Positions 9,743 to 22,321 of a stretch of 64,000 nt of DNA are shown here, piece after piece. The stretch is from Verrucomicrobiota bacterium (lineage in GTDB: Bacteria; Verrucomicrobiota; Verrucomicrobiia; Limisphaerales; J093), in contig JAOSKK010000037.1 of NCBI GenBank assembly GCA_027493615.1, positions 334,730 through 398,729 on the forward strand. The letters run 5' to 3'. The notes under the pieces were generated by a model, which worked only from the letters and a program-made list of their open reading frames with translations, made no database searches and was not told where the DNA came from. The stretch's first letter is position 1. The number at the start of each line of letters is the position of its first letter. The position numbers and the translations under genes are program-made.

Positions 9743-12700
9743 ATGCGAGTTCCTGATCGTGAGGTCTCGGGAGGTTGTCTTCCCCACGCCCTGCCCCCAT
9801 CTCGGCTGTCCTGGCCAGGGGCGCTGCTGGCGCTGCTGGTCGTGTCGCTCCACGCCGCCACCGTGAGCTGGGACGGAGGCGGCGGCGACGATTCCTGGCA
9901 CACTGCAGCCAACTGGAGCGGCGACGTCCTGCCCGGCCGGACCGATGACGTGGTCATCAATCGACCCGGCGCCCTGACCGTGGCGCTGCGGCAGGGAACC
10001 GTTTCCATCCGAAGCCTGCAGTGCGCCAATAGCCTGCTGCTTGCCGGCAGCAACCTGGAGTTGGCAGCGGGCGCGTCCCGCGTCCAAGGCACGCTCACCT
10101 TGCGCAGCGGCACCCTCAGGGTCGAAGGCGCAGGGACTTCCTTCGAGGCCACCGGGCCAACGCTCCATGAAGGGGCGAACCTCGAAGCGGGCCAAGGTGC
10201 CCGGCTCAGCCTGCCCGCGCTGGAACAGCTCAGTCGGACCGCGAGCGGCGACCTCACGTTGTGGGCCTGGGGACCCGACAGTCTGCTCGACCTGCCGGCG
10301 GTATCGCGGGCGACCGTCGCCGACTACTACCAACTCAATACCTGGGTCGAGGGCGGCGCGACGGTGCGCTTACCCCAACTCGCCTCGCTCGACGGCGCCC
10401 TGGACGCCTATGCGGAAGGTGCCGGCAGCTTGATCGTCCTCTCCGGCTGGGGTCCCGACCTGGTCAACGCGAGCCACGGTCAGGCCCGAATCGAGGTGCG
10501 TGACAGCGGCGCGATCCTGCTGCCCAACCTCCGCCGGATGGACCGCGTGGACCTGACCGTCCGCGGCACCGGCGAGTTTCCGCTCAGCCAGTTGCGCACC
10601 TTCGCAGGGGCCACGCTGCGGCTGGATGAGGTGGTGATCGAACTGCCGGGTCTGACCAATCTCCAGGGAAGCCACCTGGCCCTCGAGAACGCCGCCCAGT
10701 TGCGCCTGCCCGGAGTCACGGAACTCGTCCGCACCAACACCGGCTATCTCACGCTGAACGTCACCGACCCGGATACCCTCCTCAGCCTGCCCAACGTCAC
10801 CCGAAGCCAGGTGGCGGATTATTACCAACTCGAGCTCTTCGCCTATGGCGGCGCACGCATCGACCTGCCGCGTCTGGCCACCTTCCAGGGCGCCCTCGAC
10901 GTTTATGCCGAGGACGAGGGCTCAACCGTCAACCTGCCAGGGTTCGTGGGGCGGCTGCAAAACACCAGCCCCGGGACCGCCGCGCTCGAAGCCCCGCGAT
11001 GGCGGGGCCGTCCTGGTCCCCAACGTCACCGCCCTGGACCGGGTGAACCTCACCCTGCGGCGTACCGGCATCATCCCGCTGGCCCAACTCCGCGCCTTCA
11101 CGAGCGCCGAACTGCGACTCGACAAGGCCGCCTACGTCCTGGCCGGCCTCACCAACATCCAGGAGGCCAACCTGACCCTCGAGAACGGCGCGCAGTTGAC
11201 GCTGGCCGGGGTAACCCAGCTCGTCCAGACCCGAAACAGGCATCTCACCCTGCAGGCCACCGGCGCCGGAAGCGTGCTGCGCCTCCCCAACGTCACCAGC
11301 GCCACCGTCCCAGACTACTACCAGCTCGAGCTTTTCACCTACACGGGCGGTCGGATCGAGCTGCCCCAACTGGCCGCCTTCACCGGCGCCCTCGACGTGT
11401 TTGCCCAGGACCCCGGCAGTGTCGTCGACCTCCCCGGCTTCCGCGGCGACCTCACCAACACCTCCCGCGGCACCGCCAGCCTCGAAGCCCGCCGGGGCGG
11501 AACGGTGCGGCTGCCCAACGTCACCGGCCTCCACAACATCAACCTGACCCTGCGCAACGCGAGCGAGGTGTCGATCAGCCAACTGACGGCCTTCACCCAG
11601 GGCGAACTCCGCCTCGCCGACGCCCAACGCGACCTGCCGGGCCTCACCAACATCACCGGCGCGAACCTCACCGTCGAGGAAGGCGCCCGGCTCACCCTCC
11701 CGAACGTCACACGCCTCGCCCAGCCCCGCTCGACCCACCTCACGCTGCGCGCCACCGGCAAGGGCAGCGTGTTGCGTCTGCCCGCGGTGACGCAAGGCCG
11801 CCGTGGCGGACTATTACCAGCTCGAGCTCTTTGCCTGGGACGGCGGCCGGGTGGAACTGCCCGGGCTCACCAGCCTGGCCGGGGCCCTCGATGTCTATGC
11901 CGAGGACGCCGGCAGCCTCGTGGATTTGTCCGGGTGGATCGGTGCCCTCAACAACACGAGCCGGGGCAGCACCACCCTCGAAGTGCGGTCCGGCGGCACC
12001 ATTCTCATCCCCAACGTCACCGCCATGGAGCGGGTCGCGTTGATCCTTCGGGGCACCGGGGCCATGCCCACCGACCAGTTGACCGCGCTCCGGCAGTCCC
12101 GCGTCACGGTGGATGGCGCGACCGTCTCCTTCGCCGCGTTGGGCGACACCACAGGCACAACCTTCGAGTACCTCAACGGTGGCACGGCAACCTTCCCGCG
12201 TCCGGCGGACCTCGTCATCACCGACATTCGCGCCCCGGCGGTGGTGCAGGCTCACCAACCGGTGGAGGTGGCGTGGGAAGTCACCAACCGCGGCAGCGCT
12301 TTGACCAACGGCGTCTGGTCCGACGCCCTGTTCTTGTCTCCGGACACCGTGGCCGGCAGCGACGAACTGGTCGGCCTCTTCCCGGCTCAGGCCAGTCTCG
12401 CCGCCAACGCCGCGCGGCGCTTCACGAACACCGTCGTCTTTCCCGCCTCCCAGGCCGGCACCCGCTACCTCGTGGTCGCAGTCAACCAGTCCCGTTCCGT
12501 CTTCGAGGGCACCGACACCGCGAACAACACCAACGTCTCCGCGACCCCCATCCAGATCCAGGCCCCGGACCTCGTCGTCGATTCAGTCACCGCCCAGCCG
12601 TCCCCGGCGACGCTGGGCCAGAACCTCACCATCTCCTGGCGGATCCGCAACGTCGGCTCGGCTCCGGCCGCCAACTGGACCGAACGCGTGACCCTGGCCG

Positions 12701-15700
12701 GCCAGGGCGCCGCGTCCGGCAGCGCAACGACGCTGCTGGACCGGCCCGCATCGTCGCCCCTCCCGCCCGGCGCCGCCGAAGTCCGGAACGTGACCGTGCC
12801 CCTGCCGCTCTTGCCCGGTGCGTCAGCGGGCGCTCACGTGCTCACCATCGAGGCCGACATCGGAAACCGGGTCCGCGAGGCCAACGAGCTGAACAACACC
12901 GCCTCCACCAGCCTCAACCTGGTGTTGCCGCCACTGCCGGACCTCGCCGTCGTCACCCTCCGCGCACCCGTGAGTGGCTTGCCGAATGAATCCGTGGCCC
13001 TGACGTGGACGTTGACCAACCGCGGCGCGGCCCCTGCCCGCGGAAGCTGGTCGGAAAGCCTCGAACTCCGGCGCCTGACGACCCCCACGACCCGCCAAAC
13101 GCTCTGGGTGTCACGTTTCACCAATGACCTCGCCGCCGGCGCGTCCCTCGCCCGGACCCAACAGGTCACCTTCCCCGCGTTCCTCAGTGCCGGGGACTAC
13201 CAGCTCCACGCCGAGCTCGACCCCGCCAACGAGCTCCTTGAATCGAATGAGGCGAACAACGGCCTGACGAGCACGACGTTCAACGTCCCCGCTGTCCTCA
13301 CCGTGCAGTTGGCGGCCGACAGAATCCGCGAGGACGCGACCCCCCCACCCTCACCGGACTCGTCACCTGCAACCTCCCCAGTGCCGGCGCGCTCACCGTG
13401 ACCCTCACGAGCAGTGACCCCACCGAACTGACTGTACCCGCAACCCTCATCCTGCCGCCCGACCAGCCTTCCGCGAGCTTCCTCATGACGGTCCGGCCCG
13501 ACGGCATCGCCGATCCGGATCAAACGGTGACGGTGACGGCGACCGCGCCGGGGACCAATTACCGCCCGGGCACCGCCACCCTGACCGTCATCAACACCGA
13601 CCGGCCGCGACTCCGGCTGACCTTGGGCGCATCCACGCTGCTCGAAGGCCGCACATTGTCAGCCACCGTGTCGCATGACAGCCCGGACCGACCGGCGGTC
13701 ACCGTCACGCTCAACACCCCCAGTCCCACACAGCTCCTGCTCCCGGCCGAGGTGCATATCCCGGCCGGGGCGAACTCGACCACGTTCACGATCCTGGCCA
13801 TCGACGACAGCCTGGTGGAACCGCCCCGTGAGGTGACCGTCGAGGCCTCCGCCACCGGTTACGTCTCCGCCGCGGCGGCACTCACCGTCAACGATGACGA
13901 CCTGCCGGCCTTCACTCTGTCGCTGGCCGCCGACACGGTCAGCGAAGCCGGCGGCGTCGCGGCCACCACCGCCACGATCTCGCGCGGCGTGGCCAGCCCG
14001 CGTTCCCTCAGCGTGCTCCTCGAGAACTCGAATCCGGACGCCGTCATCGTCCCCGCCCGCGTCCTCATCCCGGCCGGTCAGGCGCAAGTCAGCTTCCCGC
14101 TCGCGCCGATCAACAACACGGTCGTGGATGGAACACGCCAGGCCGTCCTCCGCGCCTTCGCTGAAGCCACGTCCTCCGGAACGCCCGTCGCGCAGACCGA
14201 ACCACGTACCCTCATGATAACGGATGATGACGGCCCGACCCTGACGGTGACGCTCGACCGGGATCTCGTGGCCGAGGGGCTACCGCAGGCCGCCACCGTG
14301 ACAGTGGCGCGCAATGTCGCCAACGGCCCCGCCCTCACGGTCAACCTCAGCACGAGCGATCCCACCGAAGCGATCCTTCCCGCCAACGTGACGTTCGCCG
14401 CCAACCAGGCCAGCGCCACAGTCACCCTCGCCACGCTCGATGACGGGGTCAGTGACGGGAGCCAACGCGTGGTCCTCACCGCCTCCGCCGCCGGCTACAC
14501 CCCCGGACAGGCCACCGTGACCGTCACGGACGTGAACCGGCCCGACCTGATCGTCTCCAACCTCACGCTGCCGGCCGAAGCGGAGACCGAGTCGTTCGTG
14601 AATGTCGGTTACCGGGTGGTGAACCAGGGGCTCGCCCCCGCCGGTACCAACTGGGTCACCCGCGTCTCACTCTCGTCCGATCCCGCCCCCGGCGACGACC
14701 TGTTGCTCACCGAGTACATCTTCAACGGCAGCCTCCCCGTGGGCCAGTTCTTCGGCCAGACCCGCCAGATACGTCTCCCGCTTGAACCCGGCGACTACTG
14801 GCTGGTCGTCGCCACCGACGTTGCCGGCCAGATCGGTGAGGTGCTCGAGGACAACAACACCGGCGTCTCGGTCCAACCGGTCCGGGTCACCGAGGCCTAT
14901 CGACCGACCGTCGTGGCCGACCTCGAAGCCGCGCCCGCGGGCACGCCCGTTCCCCTGCGCGGCACGGCCCTCAAGGTCGCCACCGGCGGTCCCGCACCGT
15001 TCGCGCTGGTCAACATCCACGTCCACGTGCGGGGCACCCGCCGCGTCATCTCCGCCATTACGGACGACCAGGGCCGGTTCGCCGCAACCTTCCAACCGCT
15101 GCCCGGTGAAGCGGGCCTCTATGAAATCGGCGCGGCCCACCCGGGCCGGACCAGCGCACCCATCCAGGACAGCTTCACGCTCCACGGCATGCGCGCGGGG
15201 ACGGTCGAAGGTCTGCGGCTTGCCGAACAAAGCAGCCTCGTCGGGCAGGTGCCCCTCGAGAACCTCGGCGACGTGCCGTTGACGGGCTTGACCGTCACCG
15301 TGCTCAGCAACCTCGCTGGCGTGCAGGTCTCGCCGTCCCTGCCGGAAGGCAACCGCCTCGCCGGCCTGGCCACCGCCCCGTTGGGATTCGCGCTGACGGC
15401 CAACGCCGGTTCGGCCGGACAGGGCGTCATCGTCCTGCGCGTGGCCAGTACCGAAGGCGCCCGGCTGGACGTGCCCCTGCCGGTCACGGTGGCCTCGGTG
15501 CAGCCCCAACTCGCCGTGCGCCCCGCCGAACTGCGCGCCGGCATGAAGGTGGGCGGCCAGGCGATCGTCAGCTTCGACGTCGTCAACGAGGGCGGTGCCG
15601 CCTCCGGCCCCATCGAGGTGGCGTTGCCGGACCTGCCCTGGATGCGCGTCGCTTCGCCCAATCCCGTGCCGGCCCTCGCACCCGGCGGCACCAACCGCGT

Positions 15701-18700
15701 CACGCTTCAACTCACCCCGCCGACGGCGCTGACGCTCGGCAACTATGAAGGCCACCTCGTCCTGGCCACGCCCGGCAGCCGCGTGAATCTCCCCTTCACG
15801 TTCCGCGCCTTGTCCGAGGCCCGGGGCGATCTGCGGGTCACGGCGGTGGACGAATACACCTACTACGCCGTGGGGGCACCCAAGGTGGCCGGCGCCGCGG
15901 TGACGCTGCGCGACGCCGTGAGCGAGGCCGTCGTGCTGCAGGGCACCACCGATGCGGCGGGCGATTGGGTGGCGCGCCAGGTTCCCGAGGGCTTTTACGA
16001 AATCGAAGTCAAGGCGGAGAACCACCGCAGTTACCGTGACATCGGCCTGGTCGTCGCCGGCTTCGGAAACCAACGTCGTGGCCTTCCTCCCGCGCGAAGC
16101 CGTCCGCTACATCTGGACCGTGGTCCCCACCGAGATCGCGGACCGCACCAAGATCACCATCGAGACCGTGTTCGAGGCGTTCGTGCCCATGCCGGTCGTG
16201 ACCATCGACCCGGCGCTCATCGACCTCTCCGAGTACACCGCCGACGTCACCCAGATCGAGTTGCGGATCACGAACCATGGACTCGTGGCCGCCCAGAAGG
16301 CCCGCCTCAGCTTCGGCTCGCATCCGTCCTGGTCCTTCCTGCCCTTGATCGAAGAACTCGGCGATCTGCCCGCGCGCAGCACCTTGACCGTGCCCCTGCT
16401 CATCCGCCGCAACGGGGCCAACCTCCGCGGCGTCGTGGCCCTGAGCGGGCCCAGCCTGCACGCCGGCGGCGGGGGTTGCGGCGTGAGCGGCAGTCTGAGC
16501 TGGGAACTTCCCTGCGGCGACAGCAACGCCGGCGGCGGCGCGTCGATCGCCCTCATCAACGCCGGCGGCAGCGGTTGTGGCGGTGGGGGCGGCGGCAGTT
16601 GGGGCGGCGGCGGGGGCGGCTCAGCAAGCGGCGGCGGCGGGGGTGGCCGTGGCGGCTCGGGCAGCAGCGCCTCGATCCGGTCCTGTGACCCTTGCCTGCT
16701 GGCCATCCTCAATTGCCTCATCGACTTCGTCATTCCCGACGCCCTGGATTGCATGAAGGACCTCTTCGGCTGCCTGAACCATCCTCCCCAAGACCAGTCC
16801 GCCGGCGCCGCCTGGGACTGCATCAAGGCCGGCCTGACCTGTGCCGAAGCCCTCGGCGCGGAACTCAGCGGCCTGAACAAGGCCATCGACGCCATCGAAT
16901 GTGTCATCGGACTCGCCCAGGGCTGTGGTTCTCCGGCCGGCGGCGGGGGCGGGGGCGGTGATGGGGGTGGCGGCGGCGGTGGGGGTGGCGGCGAAGGCCA
17001 GGGCGGAGCCGGCCTGGCCTCCCGCGGTGCCGCCCTCGCGTCACTCGCCAATGCCAGCAGTGGTGTCAGCCGCGTCGAACGAGCCGAGTTAACGCTTCTG
17101 CGTCAGCGCGCCGAGTGGGTCGCCCGTGAGATCGCTCCCGTCCGCTTCCTGCTCGGCAACGACGCGTGGTTCGGCGACCCCAAGCCCGTCTCCGTCAGTC
17201 TCTGGCTCCAGGCGTTCCTCGCCCGCATCGAGCCGAACACCGACGGCGGATTCCTCATTTCAACCGCCGAGGCCGCCCAACTGGACGGGGTGCCGACGCC
17301 GGCGTCGGTCACACCCCCGGTCCGCCGCGCCTTTGTCGAACGGTGGAACCGCTCCGTCACGTACTGGAACCGCGGCATCTTCTTCCTCAAACAAGTGCCG
17401 ACCGGTCAGAACACTGATTTCCTCGCCCTCGACACCCTGCGTGACCTGTCCCGCTCCGCCATCGAGGCCGACGCGGAGTGTCTCGCCGCGGGGTTCCGTT
17501 CCCCCAGCGAGGCTTATCGCCAGGGCGGCGCCGACATCATCCGTTTCCTCGGCGAGGGGGACAGCGGCGGCGTTTGCGCCCACGTGCGGCTCCGCCTCGA
17601 ACAGGAACTGGTGAGCACCCGCGACGCATTCACCGCGGCCCTCGAGATCCAGAATGCCCTCCCCGAACCGCTGGAGGACGTCGCGGTCGAAGTCCTGATC
17701 CGCCGGCGCACCGGCGAGGACGCTTCGACGCTCTTCGCCGTCTATCCCCCCGCCCTCACCGGACTGACCGCGGTGGACGGCACCGGCACCCTCGCGGGGG
17801 CCACCACGGGCAAGGTGAGCTGGCTGCTTGTGCCCACGACCGAAGCTGCAGTGTCAGGGCCGGAGGAGTTCCTCATCAGTGGCCGCCTCCGCTATCGCCA
17901 GGCCGGGCTCCAGCTCAACGTGCCCCTCGCCCCCGCTGCGATCACCGTGTTCTCCAGCCCAAGTCTGGCGGTGAAGTATTTCCACCAGCGGGACGTCTTC
18001 GCCGACGACCCGTTCACCACCGCCATCGAGCCCAGCGTGCCTTTCTCCCTCGCCGTCATGGTCCAGAACAAAGGCCACGGCACGGCCCGCGACGTCCGCA
18101 TCAGCTCGGCCCAGCCACGCATCGTCGACAACGAAAAGGGCCTCTGGATCGACTTCAAGATCATCGCCACCGAGGTGGCCGGCCAGAACCTCGAACCCTC
18201 CTTGACGGTCAACTTCGGCGAGATTCCCCCGGCACCAATGCCATCGGCCGCTGGCTCCTCACCTCGACCCTCCTCGGAGGTTTCCTCGAGTACACCGCCA
18301 CCTTCGAGCACCTCAACGGCCTCGGTGACAAGAAGCTCTCCCTCGTCGAAGGCGTCGCCATCCACGAACTCATCCACATCGTCCGCGCCCAGGGCGGCCG
18401 CGACGACGGACGTCCGGACTTCCTCGTCAACGACATCCCCGACCTCCTCGACTACCCGGACACACTCCACCTCAGCGACGGCACCGTGGAACCGGTCAGC
18501 CTCGTCACCACCGGCACGTTCGATGGCGCGCCTTCCGTGGCCAACCCCGAAGTCACCCTCACCGTCACCGCCCCCCGGCTGGACTTACTTTCGCCTCCCC
18601 GACCCGGGCGAAGGCCGCTTCCGCCTGGCGAAAGTGCTCCGCGCCGACGGCACCGAACTGCCGCTGGGCGATAATGCCTGGACCACCGACCGCACCTTCC

Positions 18701-20299
18701 TCGGCAACGCCCGACGCCCCGTGGTCGAGAACACGCTGCACCTCTTCGACGTCCAGAGCCCGGGCCGCTACACGCTGGTCTACGCCGCCCTCCCCGCAGG
18801 TGACACCACCCCGCCCCTCAGCGCCGTCGCCCCGCTGCCCGCGGAAAGCTCCGCGCTCATCCCGGTGAGTTGGAGTGGCGAAGACAACCCGGGCGGCACC
18901 GGAATCGCCTTCTTCGATGTCTATGCCTCAGTGGAGGGCGGGCCGTTCACGCTCTGGCAACAGGAAACCCTCAGCCGAAGCGCCCTCTATCAGGCCGCCC
19001 TCGGCAAGACCTACGCCTTCTACAGCGTGGCCACCGACATCGCCGGCAACCGGGAACCGGAACCTCCCGCACCCGACGCCACCACCCGGGTGACCCGCGT
19101 CAACCGCAGCCCCGTCCTCGACCCGATCCCGGACCGCGTCCTGCGCGAAGGCGAGACGCTGGAGGTGCAACCCGTGGCGCGCGACCCGGACGGCGACACG
19201 CTCGTCTTCAGTCTCAACACCAACCTGCCGCCCGGGATCGTCATCCACCCGTACACCGGGCGCATCACCTGGGTGACTGGCGAGGGAAGCGGACCCGGCA
19301 CCTACCGGCTGACCGTGCAGGTCCTCGACAACGGCGCACCGAGGTTGGGTGCGCTCCGCAGCTTCAACGTCACCGTCAACGACGTCAGCTCCGCGCCCAT
19401 CCTCGACCCCATCACCGACCGGACAATTGGCGAAGGCCACCTCCTGGTCATCACCAACCGCGCCTTCGACGCCGATCTGCCCCGCCAGACTTTGCGCTTC
19501 TCCCTCGGCCCCGGCGCGCCGGAGGGCGCCACGATCGACCCGGTCTCCGGCGTCTTCGCCTGGAGACCGGCCGAATTCCAGGGCGGCCAGGTCTATCGTG
19601 TCGAAGTCCGCGTGACCGACGACGGCACCCCGCCGCTCAGCGCGAGCCGAAGCTTCAACATCACCGTCCGCGACACGCGCAGCGACTTCCGCTTGAGCCT
19701 CGCCTCAACCCACCTCGTCGCCGGCGAAGCCGGCTCCGTTCCGCTCCTGCTGGACTCGGGCGCGGACCTGGTCCGCCTCGAGTTCACGCTCGAAAGTGAT
19801 GACGCCCACCTGTTGGATCTCGAACTCCTGCCCGCAAGCGATGAGATCACGGCCCTCGCCTTCGAACCGCAGGGCGACGCCAGCTTCCGCGCGCAGGTGG
19901 AACTCGATCCCGCGCGGCTCCGCCCCGGGTGAACGGGTCATCGGCCGGCTGCAGTTCCACACCGGCACCACCGGCCACTCTTCCGTGGCGCAACTCGGGC
20001 TGACCGAAGTGGCCGCGGCCCGCCTGTCAGGAGACGTTCTGCTCAACGCCTACGGCCGGGGTGGCCGGGTCTTCGTGATCGAGGTCGAACCCTTGCTGGA
20101 TGCCGCCCTGCCGGCGCGCGACCAGTTGCGGCTGACCCTCTACGGCTTCCCCAACACGACCTACCGGCTCGAGTCGACCCCGCGTCTGGGCGGCAACGCG
20201 GTCTGGACCGAGCTCCAACCCCTGGTACTGCCAGGCCGGTTCGGCATCCTCGACCTGCCCCTGGACACCGAAGCCACCCGCTACTTCCGCCTGCGTTGA
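9743..20299 (+). CDS. Giant secreted multidomain protein (165-aa repeats, CARDB, Calx-beta, Cys/Gly-rich region, cadherin-like domains)
   Basis: One gene of about 3,517 residues once seven frame breaks are repaired (10992-10995, 11794-11795, 13340-13346, 16062-16063, 18226-18230, 18571-18576, 19927-19929). In order: signal peptide (SWPGALLALLVVSLHAA); a TVSWDGGGGDDSWHTAANW cap; four repeats of about 165 residues (10160-12140); three CARDB-like domains (12200-13290); four Calx-beta-like repeats (13295-14540); a fourth CARDB (14545-14895); two carboxypeptidase-regulatory-like folds (14930-15190, 15830-16090); a Gly-rich region around a nine-Cys helical segment (16460-17010); an unknown region with HELIH at 18363; an Ig-like fold (18780-19090); two cadherin/He_PIG-like domains (19100-19680); and a C-terminal module ending YFRLR. 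CARDB, Calx-beta and cadherin-like modules are adhesion and calcium-binding folds, so a cell-surface or matrix role is likely. No catalytic domain is certain. Confidence 0.85.
10160..12140 (+). repeat. Four tandem coding repeats of 165 aa (495 bp period)
   Basis: The marker DYYQL recurs at 10322, 10817, 11313 and 11809. The spacings are 495, 496 and 496 bases, becoming exactly 495 when the two inserted bases at 10992-10995 and 11794-11795 are removed. Each unit also carries LPNVT, GALDVYA, LPGF or similar, and NLTL motifs, suggesting a stacked beta structure. Confidence 0.85.
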
Positions 20300-20305
20300 C
20301 CAACC

Positions 20306-20335
20306 CGACCCGCGTCCAGTTGGACGCGCGGGTCG
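20306..20335 (+). terminator. Possible intrinsic terminator after the giant gene
   Basis: A GC-rich hairpin starts 7 bases after the stop at 20299: CGACCCGCGTCCA pairs with TGGACGCGCGGGTCG, with one two-base bulge. No T tract follows, so this is a weak call. Confidence 0.45.
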
Positions 20336-20548
20336 CCGCGTGGGGCCTCACGGCACGCAAGGTCCTGTGGGTGTTCCCTCCGGTGGATCCCACGTGGACT
20401 CCCAATTCCCGGACGCGCCCTCGCCGTGGATCATCGCCGTGGATCGCCGCTTGCCCCGATCCCGGCCAAACCCTACCCTGTCGTCCGCCTTGACCAACAA
20501 CTCCCACCCTGTGAACTCACGCCCCAACTCTTGTCCGTCCGGGAGCCG

Positions 20549-22086
20549 ATGCGCACCACCCTCACCTTGAGTCCACCACCGCACTCCGGCGCGCGAGCGG
20601 CGCGCGACGTTTCCAGGTCTTCCGTCCCCGCCCATGGGTTGCGCTCGTTGACACAGGTCTGCCTGCTGGTTTGCGGCTGGATCATGCTGGGTCGGTGGTG
20701 GTCGTCCAGCGCTGCGGAACCGGTTGTCCCATCCAACTGCGGGACGTCACCCGCGAGACCGGGATCACCTTCCGCCATACCGACGGCAGCTCGGGACGCC
20801 GCTACATCGTCGAGACCGTCTCCTGTGGACTGGCGACGTTCGACTACGACGGCGACGGCGACGTGGACATCTACTTTGTCAACGGTGCACCCCTGCCCGG
20901 GGCCTCGACCCAGGGACCGCCGCCGCGCAATGCGCTCTATCGAAACGAAGGCGGCTGGAAATTCACCGACGTCACCGCCGCCGCCGGCGTCGGGGACACG
21001 GGCTACGGGCTCGGGGTGTGCACGGGTGACTACGACAACGATGGCGACCTGGACCTCTACGTGAACAACTTCGGCCCCAATGTGCTCTACCGGAACAACG
21101 GCGACGGCACCTTCACCGATGTCAGCCGTGCCTCCGGCATTGCCGCCCACGCCGGCACCGGCATGGGCATGATCTGCGCGGACTTCGACGACGATGGCGA
21201 TACCGACATCGTTGTGGGCAACGATGCGATGGCCAATTTCGTCTGGCAGAACGATGGTCGGGGGCACTTCGAGGAGGTGGGTCTGCTCACTGGCCTCGCC
21301 TACGATGCCCACGGCGTGGGCCAGGGCACCATGGGCGTCGAGTGCGGCGATTACGACAACGATGGTCGCCTCGACTTCTACATGACCTCCTACCAGAAAC
21401 AGTGGGCCATCCTCTACCGTAACCTGGGCCGTGGCCTCTTCGCCGACGTCAACCACGCCACCGGCGCCGGCGCCGGCACGTATAACCAGGTCACCTGGGG
21501 CATCGGCTTCGTGGATTTCAACCGCGACGGTCACCGCGACCTGTTCATCGCCTGTGGTCACCTTCAGGACACTGTGGATCTCTGGGATGACACCACCAGC
21601 TATCATGCCCGCAACCTCCTCCTGGCCAATACGGGACGCGGGAAGTTCGTGGACGTCTCCGCCCGCGCCGGAGACGGCCTCGCTGTCAAGCTCAGCAGTC
21701 GCGGCGCCGCGTTCGATGATCTGGACAATGACGGCGACCTCGACGTCGTCATCCTCAACTCGCGTCGGGAACCCACGCTCCTCCGCAACGACAGCCCCAA
21801 CACCAACCACTGGATCCAGGTCCGTCTCCGCGGCACGCGCACCAACCGCGACGGCATCGGCGCCCGGATCAAGGTAGTCGCGGGCGACCTCACCCTGACG
21901 GACGAAGTCCATAGCGGGCGGGGGTACCAAAGCCATTACGGCTCCTGCCCGTTCTTCGGCCTCGGTCACCGGACGCGGATCGACCGGATCGAAGTCCGGT
22001 GGATCGGCGGCGCGAGCGACATCCTGGAAGGGGTCGAGGTGGATCGCCTCCTCCAGATCACCGAGGGCCGGTCCAGTGCCCAATGA
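20549..22086 (+). CDS. Secreted FG-GAP/ASPIC-UnbV (CRTAC1-like) protein
   Basis: About 512 residues after adding one C at 20728-20730. ATG 20549 has GGGAG just upstream and gives a signal peptide (TQVCLLVCGWIMLGRWW). The mature protein opens with VTRETGITFRHTDGSSG and carries repeated calcium loops such as DYDGDGDVDIYF, DYDNDGDLDLYV and DFDDDGDTDIVV, ending in an ASPIC/UnbV domain (RIKVVAGDLTLTDEVHSGRG). It is a close architectural paralogue of the minus-strand protein at 24649-26401 (both have HTDGSSGRRYIVETV). The TPR protein at 22322 follows on the same strand, so the two probably form a unit. The molecular function of this family in bacteria is not established. Confidence 0.88.
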
Positions 22087-22128
22087 ACCGTGAGGCGCGC
22101 GCGCCTGCACGGCGACGTGAACCTCGCG

Positions 22129-22224
22129 CCCGCGTCTGGAGCGCGTGCGGTCTACCGCCGCTTTGCGTGGGGGGGCAGGTACGAAAAGCGGCGCTGGAAG
22201 CCGCCGCACTCCATACGCTTCGCG
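22129..22224. repeat. Family A palindromic element, copy 3 (arms in reverse order)
   Basis: Here the right-arm motif (CGCGTCTGGAGCGCGTGCGG, then CCGCTTTGCG) precedes the left-arm motif (AAAAGCGGCGCTGGAAG, then GCACTCCATACGCTTCGCG). It lies between the UnbV gene and the start at 22322. Confidence 0.7.
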
Positions 22225-22321
22225 CCCCGCCGACGTGGGTTGCCTCCACGCCGCAAAGCGAACTGACGGCATGACCCTTCACGGCGTTGACACCCTGCTG
22301 CTTCACGGGTAGGCAGCACCC

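Noticed and set aside
10160..12140. CRISPR-like periodic repeats
   Set aside because: The repeat is 495 bases, codes for protein throughout, and has no spacer structure.
16560..17010. Simple GGC/GGT repeat expansion as a non-coding feature
   Set aside because: It keeps the reading frame of the surrounding protein and encodes Gly linkers around a Cys-rich segment.
18363..18377. Zinc protease domain in the giant protein
   Set aside because: Only HExxH is present. No third ligand or protease fold context was seen, so it is kept as a low-interest finding and not annotated as a peptidase.
9743..20299. Several separate genes or programmed frameshifting across the giant locus
   Set aside because: Breaks occur inside single domains and repeats, in both directions, and there is no slippery-site plus pseudoknot pattern; single-base errors explain them more simply.
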